DNA of 60,717 bases from JAKSPM01 sp964450645 (GTDB taxonomy: Bacteria > Bacillota > Clostridia > Oscillospirales > Oscillospiraceae), in contig CAYVEB010000007.1 in assembly GCA_964450645.1 (NCBI GenBank), positions 1 to 60,717 on the forward strand, in the 5' to 3' direction. Made by a program: the position numbers and the translations under genes. Under the pieces are notes generated by a model, which saw only the letters and a program-made list of their open reading frames with translations, was not told the DNA's origin and made no database searches. The first letter of the stretch is position 1, and the number at the start of each line of letters is the position of its first letter. This document shows, in pieces, positions 8,364 to 16,970 of this stretch.

Positions 8364-8392
8364 TTGACTATATATAAATAATATATTAAAAT
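8364..8392 (+). promoter_or_regulatory. Promoter of the Ldh2-VOC-transketolase operon
   Basis: TTGACT (8364-8369) and TAAAAT (8387-8392) are spaced by exactly 17 bases, 29 bases before the first start codon. No operator palindrome is obvious. Confidence 0.7.
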
Positions 8393-8420
8393 TAAATAAA
8401 CGGAAAGGTATGATGCACCA

Positions 8421-9461
8421 ATGATGATAAATTATGACAAACTGATACAAGAGATCCAAGCGGTATTTGAAGCCGCCGGAATGACAACGGAAAACGCCGC
8501 GCAAATGGGACAGGTTCTGGTGGAAGCGGAAGCCAGAGGCGTCTACTCCCACGGCGTGCAGATGGTCGCCAGCTATATCAACAGCTACAAGAACGGTACG
8601 CTGACGCTGAATCCGGAGATCAAAGTTCTTAAGCAGAGCAGCACCACCCTTCTGGTGGACGGCGGCAACGGTCTGGGCGGCATCTCCCTGACGAAGGCGA
8701 TGGATCTGGCCATCGCAAAGGCCAAGGAATACGGCTCTGCTACCCTGGTAATGGTCAACTGCGGCCACTACGGCGCCGGCGCGTACTACGTTGAGCGGGC
8801 GGCCCGCGAAAAGCTCATCGGCTACCTGTACGCCAACACCCCCAGGAACGCGATCCCCTTTGGCGGCGCAGAACGGTATCTGGGCACGAACCCCTATTCC
8901 TTCGCGGCTCCCGCCGGGAAATACGGCAATATTGTCCTGGATATGGCGACCACGGAAACCGCGGCCGGCAAGCTGCGCGCGGCGATGGACGACGGCCGTC
9001 AGGTGCCTCTGGGCATGGGCGTTGACCGCGACGGCAACCCCACCACCGATCCCGGCGCGATCATCAACGGCGGTGCCCTGTGCCACTTTGGCGGCGTGAA
9101 GGGTTACGGGATCTCGTTTATGATCAATACAGTCACGGGCGTCCTGTCCGGCTCTGCCTACAAAGGCGCTGAAATTGATCTGTTGAATCTGCGTGGCACC
9201 GGCAAGAACTCTGTCAGCTTCTTTATGAGCCTGGTGGATATTTCCCGGTTCATCGATCCGGCGGAATTTGAAGCGCGCGCCGAGGATTTTATTGAGGACA
9301 TCAAGCGCGTCAAACTGGCTCCCGGATTCCAGGAAATTTTCTTCCCCGGCGAAATTGAAAACCGTAATCTCGCCCGCGCGCTGATAGAGGGCGTCCATGT
9401 ACACGACGCCGCTTACGAGGGTTTTCGGAAGGTCGCCGCATCCTTGGGCGTAGAGCTATAG
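8421..9461 (+). CDS. Ldh2 family (malate/L-lactate/ureidoglycolate-type) NAD(P)-dependent dehydrogenase
   Basis: A 346-residue member of the Ldh2/MDH2 oxidoreductase family, a fold distinct from classical LDH, whose members reduce or oxidise 2-oxo/2-hydroxy acids (malate, sulfolactate, ureidoglycolate, 2,3-diketogulonate). Family marks are VYSHG at 41-45, the HYGAG loop at 116-120, GTNPYSFAAPA, and PFGG/FGGVKGYG segments. It heads an operon with a VOC protein and four transketolase subunits, so its substrate is probably a sugar acid or a product of ketol transfer. A paralogue lies convergently at 13924-14985; the two differ clearly and are not a recent duplication. Confidence 0.85.
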   Translation: MMINYDKLIQEIQAVFEAAGMTTENAAQMGQVLVEAEARGVYSHGVQMVASYINSYKNGTLTLNPEIKVLKQSSTTLLVDGGNGLGGISLTKAMDLAIAKAKEYGSATLVMVNCGHYGAGAYYVERAAREKLIGYLYANTPRNAIPFGGAERYLGTNPYSFAAPAGKYGNIVLDMATTETAAGKLRAAMDDGRQVPLGMGVDRDGNPTTDPGAIINGGALCHFGGVKGYGISFMINTVTGVLSGSAYKGAEIDLLNLRGTGKNSVSFFMSLVDISRFIDPAEFEARAEDFIEDIKRVKLAPGFQEIFFPGEIENRNLARALIEGVHVHDAAYEGFRKVAASLGVEL

Positions 9462-9493
9462 GCGTAGAGTTATAAAAGAAAGGGGCTTTTGCA

Positions 9494-9886
9494 ATGAATT
9501 ATCTGGTTCGCGGCCTGCACCACATCGGGATTGCCACGGACGATCTGGAGAAAGCCACGGATTTTTACATTCAAAATCTTGACTTCCGCCTGATTAACAA
9601 GCTGGATTTGCCCACGGGCGTTTCCTGCTGGTTTGTGGAGAATCACGGGTTGGTTCTGGAGTTCGTCAGCAGAGGCAAGTCCCCCTACCCCACAGGCCCG
9701 ATTCTCCACGTGGCGCTGGAGGTCTGCGGGATCGACGGGCTTGTGGACGAGCTGAAGCGGAAGGGAGTTCTCGCGCCGGACGCGCGGATCAATGTGAATC
9801 CCACCGCGTTCCCCTCCGGCATCAAGAACATCTTTTTCAACGGCCCCTGCGGCGAGCAGATCGAGTTGTTTGAGCTGGCGCGCTGA
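9494..9886 (+). CDS. VOC/glyoxalase superfamily protein
   Basis: A 130-residue vicinal-oxygen-chelate protein of single-domain-pair size. Metal ligands typical of methylmalonyl-CoA epimerase and glyoxalase I can be seen: HHIGIA near residue 9, a Glu in LVLEFVS, a His in LHVALEV and a Glu in EQIELFE near the C terminus. It could act as an epimerase, lyase or isomerase of a small 2-oxo or hydroxy acid. Its position between the Ldh2 dehydrogenase and the transketolases argues for a role in the same pathway. The ribosome site AAAGGGG is eight bases upstream. Confidence 0.8.
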   Translation: MNYLVRGLHHIGIATDDLEKATDFYIQNLDFRLINKLDLPTGVSCWFVENHGLVLEFVSRGKSPYPTGPILHVALEVCGIDGLVDELKRKGVLAPDARINVNPTAFPSGIKNIFFNGPCGEQIELFELAR

Positions 9887-10069
9887 AAGCCCGTGCGCCA
9901 GGGCATGCGCGGGCGGTTCGGAGTCCCGGACGCCGAAATAGAATGATTGCCCGTGCGCGCCGTGAATTTCCCAGCCATCGCAGGCGCTTGCGCCTTTGTA
10001 TGGGCAGACGCTGGCTTCACCGCCGGCAAGCTGTTATAATTTTTAACAAAAGGAAAGGAACATCAAATC

Positions 10070-10918
10070 ATGAAGCATTCGGAAGTTGAACTGCAGCTGA
10101 TTGCGAACGAACTGCGTCAGGATGTGATGGAAATGGGTCCGCGCTCCGGCAACGCCATCCACGTCGGCCCCGCATATTCCAGCGCAGATATTCTGACCGT
10201 TCTGTACTACGAGTTTATGAACATCGATCCCAAGAATCCCAACTGGGAAGACCGCGACCGGTTCATTTTCTCCAAGGGGCACGCGGCTCCCGTGCTCTAT
10301 GCGCTGCTGGCCAAGCTGGGCTACTATGACCGCGAAGAGCTGTGGAACATCAAGAACCTCGGCTGCCGTCTGCAGGGTCACCCCAGCATGAACAAAACTC
10401 CCGGCATCGACATGACCGCCGGTTCTCTGGGCAACGGCCTGTCCATCGGCCTGGGCATGGCGCTCGGCCTGAAGCTGCAAAAGAAAAAGAGCAACGTGTA
10501 CGTCATCCTGGGCGACGGCGAGTTCCAGGAGGGCATGGTCATGGAGGCGATGATGGCCGCGCCCGCGAAGCACGCGGACAACCTGGTTGCCATTCTGGAC
10601 TACAACCACCATCAAAGCTCCGGCTCCGTGGAAGACATTATGCCCTTGCATCCTCTGGCTGATAAATGGCGTGCCTTTGGTTGGCGTGTGTTTGAGATTG
10701 ACGGCCACAACATTCCCGAAATCTACTCCCGCCTGAGCCTTGCCAAGAACTACGAGGGCCGTCCCACCTGCATCATCGCCCACACCATCAAGGGCAAGGG
10801 CGTTGATTTCATCGAGCATAACAATGCCTGGCACGCAAAACTGGCGACGAACGAGGAATACGAGAACGCCATGCGCCAGCTCAAAGCAGAGCACGAAGCG
10901 CTTGCGAAGAAACTGTAA
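10070..10918 (+). CDS. Transketolase, N-terminal (TPP-binding) subunit 1
   Basis: A 282-residue split transketolase half carrying the pyrophosphate and magnesium site: FSKGHAAP at 67-74, the GSLGNGL loop at about 118-124, and the TPP motif GDGEFQEG at 148-155 ending in DYN at 177-179. The C-terminal pyrimidine-binding half follows 13 bases later as a separate gene. A poor -10-like TATAAT sits 30 bases upstream in the 183-base gap after the VOC gene, so an internal promoter is possible. Two-subunit transketolases are known from ordinary pentose metabolism and from special routes (apulose-4-phosphate transketolase AptAB, sulfofructose transketolase SqwGH); sequence alone does not choose between them. 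Confidence 0.88.
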   Translation: MKHSEVELQLIANELRQDVMEMGPRSGNAIHVGPAYSSADILTVLYYEFMNIDPKNPNWEDRDRFIFSKGHAAPVLYALLAKLGYYDREELWNIKNLGCRLQGHPSMNKTPGIDMTAGSLGNGLSIGLGMALGLKLQKKKSNVYVILGDGEFQEGMVMEAMMAAPAKHADNLVAILDYNHHQSSGSVEDIMPLHPLADKWRAFGWRVFEIDGHNIPEIYSRLSLAKNYEGRPTCIIAHTIKGKGVDFIEHNNAWHAKLATNEEYENAMRQLKAEHEALAKKL

Positions 10919-10931
10919 GGAGGCATAGAGC

Positions 10932-11876
10932 ATGTTTGGAAAGGATCTCAGCACCAGAGTTGCCTTTGGCCAGACCGTTTTAGAGGCGGCCAGAGAAAAT
11001 GAAAAGATCGTATTTGTTGGCGGCGACTCCATCGGCTCCATGGGCCTGGTTGAAATGGAAAAGGAAATGCCCCAGCGGACGTTTAACATGGGCATTGCCG
11101 AACAGGACACCATGGGAGTGGCCTCCGGCCTTGCTTCCACCGGTCTGCGGGTTGTTGTCGGCGGTTTTGCGCCGTTTGTCACCATGCGCGCCTTGGAACA
11201 GTTCCGCACCTTTATCGCCTATCCGCACCTGAACGTGCTGGTTGCCGGCGGCATGGGCGGCATGAGCGCCTCTACCGAGGGCGTAACCCACCAGGGTCTG
11301 GAGGACTACGGCATCATGCGTATGATTCCGGGCGTTGCGGTGGCAGTTCCCTGCGACGCGGTTTCTACGCGCGCCATTGTCAAGGCGCTGCTTGCCTATG
11401 ACGGTCCCTCCTACACCCGTCTTGGAAAAATGGCCTTTAAGAAAGTCTATGAGGAAGGCGAATACAAGTTTGAACTCGGCAAGGCGAATTTGATGCGCGA
11501 GGGCACCGACGCCACCGTGATTGCCTGCGGTGCCGTCATCCCCAACGCGTACACGGCCTGCGAAGCGCTGGAAAAGGAAGGCATCAAGGTCCGTCTGCTC
11601 GACATGGCCAGCATTAAGCCCATCGACAAGGAAGCGATCATCGCGGCTGCGAAGGAAACCGGCGCCATCGTAACGGTTGAAGACCACCAGATCAACGGCG
11701 GCCTCGGCAGCGCGGTTGCCGAAGTCCTGTCGGAGAACGCCCCCGCTCCGCTGATCCGCCTGGGCATCCAGGACGTATTCACCGAATCCGGCGAGCACTA
11801 TGCCCTGCTTGACAAATACGGCATGGGCGTGGACGACGTCGTCGCGGCTGTGAAAAAGATTATTGCGAAAAAATAA
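10932..11876 (+). CDS. Transketolase, C-terminal subunit 1
   Basis: A 314-residue partner of the preceding gene, with the pyrimidine-binding domain first and the transketolase C-terminal domain after about residue 190. The conserved glutamate that activates TPP is Glu57 in NMGIAEQD. STEGVTHQGLEDYG follows at about 115-128 with the substrate-phosphate-region His. The ribosome site AAGGAGG lies eight bases upstream. With the N-terminal subunit it should form an alpha2beta2 ketol-transferring enzyme. Confidence 0.88.
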   Translation: MFGKDLSTRVAFGQTVLEAARENEKIVFVGGDSIGSMGLVEMEKEMPQRTFNMGIAEQDTMGVASGLASTGLRVVVGGFAPFVTMRALEQFRTFIAYPHLNVLVAGGMGGMSASTEGVTHQGLEDYGIMRMIPGVAVAVPCDAVSTRAIVKALLAYDGPSYTRLGKMAFKKVYEEGEYKFELGKANLMREGTDATVIACGAVIPNAYTACEALEKEGIKVRLLDMASIKPIDKEAIIAAAKETGAIVTVEDHQINGGLGSAVAEVLSENAPAPLIRLGIQDVFTESGEHYALLDKYGMGVDDVVAAVKKIIAKK

Positions 11877-11899
11877 AACGCGGAGGAAGGGCCAGGCAT

Positions 11900-12778
11900 A
11901 TGTTAGATAAAAAGCAGTTAAAAGATTTAGAGATCTTTGCTGCCCAAATACGGCTGGAAACTGTGAAAGAGCTGATGAGCTTCGGCGTAGGGCATATCGG
12001 CGGTTCCATGAGTATGGCGGACACGCTGGCGGTTCTATACGGCGCGTTTATGCGCGTAGATCCCAACGATCCGCAGAAGGAAGACCGCGACTACTTTACC
12101 TTGAGTAAAGGCCACGCGGGGCCGGGTTTGTATGCGACTTTGGCCCTCAAAGGCTTCTTCCCCATGGAAACGCTGGCGACGTTAAACGCCAACGGCACTA
12201 CGCTTCCCAGCCACTGTTCGCGCGTCCACACCCCCGGTGTGGACGTGACCACAGGCTCTCTGGGCGTTGGCATCAGCACGGCGGTCGGCGCCGCGTTGGG
12301 CAGCAAATTGCTGGGGCGCGACAACTATTCTTACTGCATTGTTGGCGACGGCGAATGCCAGGAGGGCACCGTTTGGGAGGCCATCTTGTTCGCCGCCCAG
12401 CAGAAACTGGATAACTTTGTGTTGCTTGTCGACTACAACAAGTTCCAGCTCGACGGTACCACGCGGGAGATCTGTGACCTAGGCGATATGGCGGCCAAAC
12501 TGCGGGATTTCAATTTCTACACGCAGGAAATTGACGGCCACAATTTGGAAGCGATCTACAACGCCCTGACCAACTGCAAAAACCAAACCGGCCAGGCCAA
12601 CGCCATCGTTCTAAACACCATCAAGGGCAAGGGCTGCCGTATGGCGGAAGAGGCCGCGAAAAAAGGCGGCATGAACCATGCGATGGTCTTTTTGAATCAG
12701 GAAGAAAATGAAGCGGAGATTGCATACCTGCAGGGTGTTCTGGATGCGCTCAAGGCGGAGAGGAGTGCAATGGAATGA
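11900..12778 (+). CDS. Transketolase, N-terminal (TPP-binding) subunit 2
   Basis: A second, clearly divergent N-terminal transketolase half of 292 residues. TLSKGHAGPG is at 67-76, the GSLGVGIS loop near 119-126, GDGECQEG at 149-156 and DYN at 178-180. It begins 23 bases after the first transketolase pair and its stop overlaps the start of its own partner (ATGA). The presence of two complete but different pairs in one operon suggests two successive ketol transfers, or two substrates, and not simple dosage. Confidence 0.88.
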   Translation: MLDKKQLKDLEIFAAQIRLETVKELMSFGVGHIGGSMSMADTLAVLYGAFMRVDPNDPQKEDRDYFTLSKGHAGPGLYATLALKGFFPMETLATLNANGTTLPSHCSRVHTPGVDVTTGSLGVGISTAVGAALGSKLLGRDNYSYCIVGDGECQEGTVWEAILFAAQQKLDNFVLLVDYNKFQLDGTTREICDLGDMAAKLRDFNFYTQEIDGHNLEAIYNALTNCKNQTGQANAIVLNTIKGKGCRMAEEAAKKGGMNHAMVFLNQEENEAEIAYLQGVLDALKAERSAME

Positions 12779-13734
12779 ATGTAGTAAGAGCAAAGAATCC
12801 CGAAAGCGTTGACATGCGCGGCGTATACGCGCGCACTTTGAAGCGGCTGATCCAGGAGGACGAGCGTGTCGTCTCGCTCGACGCCGACCTCTACTGGCCG
12901 ATTGGCATGATGCGGTATCGCGAAAAGCTGCCGCCGCGGATGATCGACTGCGGCATTATGGAGGCCAATATGAACGGCGTGGCCGCGGGCCTATCCGTCA
13001 GCGGCTGCATCCCGTTCACGCATACGTTCGCCAGCTTCCAGTCCAGAAAAACGCTGGATCAGATCTTCCTGTCAGGCGGCTTCGGACGGCTGAACTGCAA
13101 GTATGTCGGCTCTGATCCCGGCATCATGGCCATGAGCAACGGCGCTTCCCACATGGCTCTGGAGGACATGGGCGTTTTGATGAACGTTCCCAGTCTTACC
13201 CTGCTGGAGCCGTCCGACCCGGTGATGTTGGAGTCCCTTATGCGTCAGGTAAAGGACATCTACGGCCTGCATTACATCCGCCTGAACCGGAAAAACGCCA
13301 CCGCGCTGTACGATCCTGCCACCGAGTTTGAGATTGGCAAGGGCCTGGTACTTCAGGACGGCGGCGACGTCACCCTGATCGCCAGCGGCATCATGGTAGA
13401 GGAGTCTTTGAAGGCGGCCGAACTGCTGAAGATGGACGGAATCTCCGCCCGGGTTGTGGATATGTTCACCTGGCAGCCCATCGACCGCGATCTGATTTTG
13501 GAGAGTGCGGAGAAGACGGGCGCCATCGTGACCGTAGAGAATCACAGGATGGCCACGGGCCTGGGCAGCGCGGTATCCTACGTGCTCGATGAGAAGCCCG
13601 TCCCGATGGGCCGGATCGGCATCGACCGGGTCTACGGCGAGGTCGGCACCCTGCCGTATCTGATGGAGCGCTTCCATCTGACCAAAGAGGACATCGCCGC
13701 GAAAGCGAAGGAAGTCCTAGCAAGAAAACAGTAG
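12775..13734 (+). CDS. Transketolase, C-terminal subunit 2
   Basis: A 319-residue C-terminal half paired with the gene before it by a four-base ATGA overlap. The TPP-activating glutamate is Glu63 in DCGIMEAN, and SNGASHMALEDMG near 120-132 corresponds to the SxxGxTHQxxED region of the first pair, with NGASHM in place of EGVTHQ. That change near the active site makes a different substrate plausible. It is the last gene of the operon; convergent hairpins follow. Confidence 0.88.
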   Translation: MNVVRAKNPESVDMRGVYARTLKRLIQEDERVVSLDADLYWPIGMMRYREKLPPRMIDCGIMEANMNGVAAGLSVSGCIPFTHTFASFQSRKTLDQIFLSGGFGRLNCKYVGSDPGIMAMSNGASHMALEDMGVLMNVPSLTLLEPSDPVMLESLMRQVKDIYGLHYIRLNRKNATALYDPATEFEIGKGLVLQDGGDVTLIASGIMVEESLKAAELLKMDGISARVVDMFTWQPIDRDLILESAEKTGAIVTVENHRMATGLGSAVSYVLDEKPVPMGRIGIDRVYGEVGTLPYLMERFHLTKEDIAAKAKEVLARKQ

Positions 13735-13845
13735 TTTCTTTTTCCTTTTTGTATGACTCCGGGCCGTGTGCAAGCCGCACGCGGCCCGGACTTGTCAAAA
13801 GGCCTTTCAAGACGCGCGCCTGCGTACGCTTTGAAAATACAGCAA

Positions 13846-13884
13846 AACGCCGGAAAATCGCAAAATGCACGGTTTTCCGGCGTT
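13846..13884. terminator. Bidirectional terminator-like hairpin between convergent units
   Basis: A 12-bp stem (13846-13857 with 13873-13884, 15-base loop) lies between the transketolase operon and the convergent Ldh2 gene. T-rich sequence follows on the plus strand. A second GC-rich hairpin at 13759-13789 lacks a T run. Confidence 0.5.
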
Positions 13885-13923
13885 ATCTCGTTTCTTTTAA
13901 AAGCCGCGAGTTAATTTGGTCTG

Positions 13924-14985
13924 TTACGCCAGCAGCGTACCAAGATCCACGCCCGCCAGCTCGGCGGCGTCCCGCAGCGACTTGACAGACGTCGCAGGCA
14001 AGGGGATTCCGGTTTGCTTGGCCTGCTCCAGACGGCCCGCTTCAATATCACCGGGATAGTGGATGGCGTCCACGCCCTCCGCTCTGGGCGTGTTTTTCAG
14101 CTGCGTGATGAAATCCTCGATGCGGCGATCATATGTATCGACGTCCATAAACGCGCGGATATCGATCACGTTGATCATAAAGCCCAGGTTGGCCGGATCC
14201 TCCTTGCTGTTGGGCCGCACGTGGATGTCCGGGCCGTAGGCCGCCCCGGACAAAACGCCCGCAACGATATTGACCATCGAGGAAATGCCATAGCCCTTGA
14301 TGCCGCCAAAGGGCAGCAGGAAGCCGCCGTCCATGATCGCCTCCGGATCGGTGGTCGGCTTGCCGTCTTTGTCCACGCCGACGCCCTCCGGCACCCGCTG
14401 GCCGTTGATGCGGCTGTTGATAATTTTATTGAACGCGACAGAGGAAGTCGCCATGTCGAGAATGAACGGAGGATATTTGCCAGCGGGCGCACCAAAGGAA
14501 TAGGGATTGGTCCCCAGCATCTTCTTTTTTCCGCCCCAAGGCGCCATCGACGGGTTGGCATTGGCGTAAAGATAGGCAATCATGTGCTGTTCCGCGGCCA
14601 GGCCCACATAATACAGTCCCGCGCCATAGTGGTTTGTGTGCCGCACGCAGACGGTTGCGCAGCCCGTGACCTTGGCCTTTTCGATGGCCATTTCCGTCGC
14701 CCTCGTCGCCACCACAGCGCCCAGACCGTTGCCGCCGTCCAGCAGCACCGTACCCGGCGTCTGATGGAGAATCTGAATATTGGGATGCGCGCTGATCAGG
14801 CCGGCCTGAACCTCGCTGACATAGCGCGCCAGCAATCCGATACCGTGGGAATAGACCCCCTTGGCCTCTGTCACCACCAGCGCATCCGCCATCAGCGCGC
14901 TCTGATCCTCCGGAACGCCGACTTTTTGAAAAATGACCTTGACGGTCCGCTTCAGGGCCTCCATATTCACAGTTTTGCTTTCCAA
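13924..14985 (-). CDS. Ldh2 family dehydrogenase, second copy
   Basis: A 353-residue Ldh2-family NAD(P)-dependent 2-hydroxyacid dehydrogenase. YSHG is at 45-48, NHYGAG at 118-123, GTNPYSFGAPAGKYPP near 160-175 and PFGGIKGYG near 232-240. It is convergent with the transketolase operon, driven by its own strong promoter, and is therefore regulated separately. The shared family with 8421-9461 suggests that both act on related 2-oxo acids. The C-terminal extension (about 15 residues) is longer than in the first paralogue. Substrate cannot be named. Confidence 0.85.
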   Translation of the reverse strand: MESKTVNMEALKRTVKVIFQKVGVPEDQSALMADALVVTEAKGVYSHGIGLLARYVSEVQAGLISAHPNIQILHQTPGTVLLDGGNGLGAVVATRATEMAIEKAKVTGCATVCVRHTNHYGAGLYYVGLAAEQHMIAYLYANANPSMAPWGGKKKMLGTNPYSFGAPAGKYPPFILDMATSSVAFNKIINSRINGQRVPEGVGVDKDGKPTTDPEAIMDGGFLLPFGGIKGYGISSMVNIVAGVLSGAAYGPDIHVRPNSKEDPANLGFMINVIDIRAFMDVDTYDRRIEDFITQLKNTPRAEGVDAIHYPGDIEAGRLEQAKQTGIPLPATSVKSLRDAAELAGVDLGTLLA

Positions 14986-15023
14986 AATAAGTCCTCCTAT
15001 CCCTTTGTTTGTTTCTATAAACT

Positions 15024-15052
15024 AATATACCAGAGCTTATATCAGTTGTCAA
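15024..15052 (-). promoter_or_regulatory. Promoter of the second Ldh2 gene
   Basis: On the minus strand TTGACA (15047-15052), a 17-base spacer and TATATT (15024-15029) form a near-consensus promoter about 38 bases before the ATG. Confidence 0.75.
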
Positions 15053-15091
15053 CAAAATCCACTAAGATTTCTAACAGGCGTTTTAAATTAC

Positions 15092-15129
15092 AAAAATTGG
15101 AGGGTTACGCATCGTACCCTCCAATTTTT
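15092..15129. terminator. Symmetric terminator downstream of yedF
   Basis: A 14-bp stem with A5/T5 ends (15092-15105 with 15116-15129) gives a T tract on either strand. It ends the minus-strand selD-yedF unit and insulates the divergent Ldh2 promoter. Confidence 0.8.
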
Positions 15130-15142
15130 CGTCCGTTATCTA

Positions 15143-15191
15143 ATACATTCTCAGGGCTTTACCACGCGAATACATTCTCAGGGCTTTACCA
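15143..15191. repeat. 27-bp tandem duplication across the yedF stop codon
   Basis: A unit beginning ATACATTCTCAGGGCTTTACC occurs at 15143 and again at 15170. The second copy contains the last codons and stop of yedF; the first is noncoding. The stop used is the upstream one in transcription order, so the protein is not altered. Confidence 0.8.
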
Positions 15192-15786
15192 GGCGGTCCG
15201 CCTGGGTCATTTTCTCCACAATGGTATACATGTTGCTCACGCCGCCTACTTGCAGCCGGTCGGTCAGCCCGTAGTAGTTTAGGCAAGTGCCGCAGGTGAG
15301 AATTTCTACGCCCTGTTCGGCCATCGCCCGCAAGTCCTCCAGCGCTGGAGAGTCCTCACATGTCAAAGCGGCACCGCCGTTGTAAAATAAAATCGTCCGG
15401 GGCAGCGTGTCCTGCTGGCTCAGGGCGTAAAGAAACGCCTTGAGGAGCGTCTTGCCCAGCTGTTCGTCCCCGGTTCCCATAGTACTCGAGGAAATGACCA
15501 CCACCGTGTTATCCCCCCGCGGGGCCGTGGGGACGCAGCAAGGCGCATCGTCCGCTGCGGCAGCCGCCTCGCCGATGGTCATCGTGACCTTGTACTGCCG
15601 CTCTCCCAGCTGTTCGTGGGTAACTCCGTACCCCTTTTGGTTGGCCATTTTGGTCAGGTTTTGCACCGCAATCTCATTGTCCACCAGCGTTTCCACAACG
15701 CCGGCGCCGCCTAACTGGGCAATCGCGTTTTTCGTTTTCACCACGGGAATCGGGCAGGCGTCGCCCATCGCGTTTACTTGAATCAT
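15178..15786 (-). CDS. yedF: Sulfurtransferase-like selenium metabolism protein YedF
   Basis: A 202-residue protein with an N-terminal TusA-like domain (residues 1-75, motif GDACPIPVVK with Cys11) joined to a DsrE-like domain (about 90-200, TCGTCLNYYGL near 165-175). This two-domain form is linked to selenium use. It follows selD by 11 bases in the same operon, and AGGAGGT precedes the ATG. It probably carries or delivers selenium or sulfur in the cytoplasm. No selA, selB or tRNA-Sec is in the window, so whether selenium goes to selenocysteine or to a molybdenum-hydroxylase cofactor is open. Confidence 0.88.
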   Translation of the reverse strand: MIQVNAMGDACPIPVVKTKNAIAQLGGAGVVETLVDNEIAVQNLTKMANQKGYGVTHEQLGERQYKVTMTIGEAAAAADDAPCCVPTAPRGDNTVVVISSSTMGTGDEQLGKTLLKAFLYALSQQDTLPRTILFYNGGAALTCEDSPALEDLRAMAEQGVEILTCGTCLNYYGLTDRLQVGGVSNMYTIVEKMTQADRLVKP

Positions 15787-15797
15787 AAAAGTACCTC

Positions 15798-16823
15798 CTA
15801 TTTTTCCACCAAAATTTCCGGGTTTGTCCGGCTTGTGATCTGCCCGACAATCTGCGCGGGCAGTTGTGCGTTTTGTAATTCCTCTAACAGCCGCGGCGCC
15901 TGCTCCGGCGACAGGGCAATCAGCAGCCCGCCGGAGGTCTGCGGATCGAACAGCGCCTCCTCCATCGCAAAGGACACGCCGTCAAATCGCACCGCGTCGC
16001 CCACGTAGTTGCGGTTTCGCTGCGCGGCGGCAGTGAGCAAAAACTCGTCCGCGTATTCCAGCGCCTCCGGAAATACCGGCACGGCACTGGCCTGGATCCG
16101 GCACGACAGCCGCCCGTCCAGCATCTCGTGCAGGTGCCCCAGAAAGCTAAATCCCGTCACGTCTGTACACGCGTGGACGTCGTAGTTCCGGCAGCACGCC
16201 GCGGCCGTACGGTTTAGCGTCGTCATGGACGCGATGGCCCGCTCCATGGCCCGCGCGCTGGCCTGCTTGACCCGGTTCGCAGTGCAGATGATCCCCACGC
16301 CCAGCCGTTTGGTCAAGATCAGGCAATCGCCGGCCCGCGCGGTGTTATTGGCGTAGATCTTGTGCGGATCTGCGAAGCCGGTGACGGACAGGCCATACTT
16401 CACGCCGTCGTCCGCGATCGAGTGACCTCCTGCCAAAATTCCGCCGGCCTCCCGCACTTTTTCCGCGCCGCCCTGAAGAATTTTCCCCAGAATATTTAGA
16501 TCCATCGTCTCGGGAAAACAGACGATGTTTAGCGCCGTCTTCACCTGGCCACCCATGGCGTACACATCGCTCAGAGCATTGGTCGCGGCGATTTGGCCGA
16601 AGAGATACGGATCATCCACCATCGGCGGGAAAAAATCCAGTGTCTGCACAATCGCCAAATCCTCCGAGATCCGGTAGACCGCGGCGTCGTCCTTGCTGTC
16701 GTAGCCCACCAGCAGATTTTCATCAATCGGCCCCTTGGGCAGCTTTTCCAGCACGCGGCTCAAGATCCCCGGCCCCAGTTTGGCCGTGCATCCGCCGCCC
16801 TTGCAGAAGGTAATTTCCTCCAT
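15798..16823 (-). CDS. selD: Selenide, water dikinase SelD (Cys form)
   Basis: SelD makes monoselenophosphate from selenide and ATP, the selenium donor for selenocysteine, selenouridine and the selenium cofactor of some hydroxylases. The N-terminal active-site loop reads CKGGGCTAK; Cys12 takes the place that is selenocysteine in some species and Lys15 is the catalytic lysine. The AIRS-like N- and C-terminal domains are complete. I place the start at 16823 because GGGAGGGG stands upstream and because this leaves the catalytic loop at the expected distance from the N terminus; an in-frame ATG seven codons earlier is less likely. Its neighbour yedF supports the role. Confidence 0.93.
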   Translation of the reverse strand: MEEITFCKGGGCTAKLGPGILSRVLEKLPKGPIDENLLVGYDSKDDAAVYRISEDLAIVQTLDFFPPMVDDPYLFGQIAATNALSDVYAMGGQVKTALNIVCFPETMDLNILGKILQGGAEKVREAGGILAGGHSIADDGVKYGLSVTGFADPHKIYANNTARAGDCLILTKRLGVGIICTANRVKQASARAMERAIASMTTLNRTAAACCRNYDVHACTDVTGFSFLGHLHEMLDGRLSCRIQASAVPVFPEALEYADEFLLTAAAQRNRNYVGDAVRFDGVSFAMEEALFDPQTSGGLLIALSPEQAPRLLEELQNAQLPAQIVGQITSRTNPEILVEK

Positions 16824-16932
16824 GGCATCCCCTCCCATTCGCATGATTCTTTTATAAGTATAACGCTAGAAAAAGGAAAAGTAAATCACGAATTTAAATT
16901 TTTTAAGAAATTTTCGCGGCAGTTACGGCAAC

Positions 16933-16958
16933 AGCCCGCCTGTAAAAACGGGCGGGCT
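16933..16958 (-). terminator. Hairpin after glyS
   Basis: An 8-bp GC-rich stem (AGCCCGCC / GGCGGGCT) with a ten-base loop lies 13 bases beyond the glyS stop. No T tract follows, so termination may be inefficient. Confidence 0.4.
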
Positions 16959-16970
16959 AATCCATACAGA

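Noticed and set aside
13759..13789. GC-rich hairpin after the transketolase operon as a terminator
   Set aside because: The stem is good but neither strand has a T tract; the hairpin at 13846-13884 is the better candidate.
16760..16823. Selenocysteine in SelD
   Set aside because: The active-site codon is for Cys, and no in-frame TGA or SECIS-like hairpin is present.
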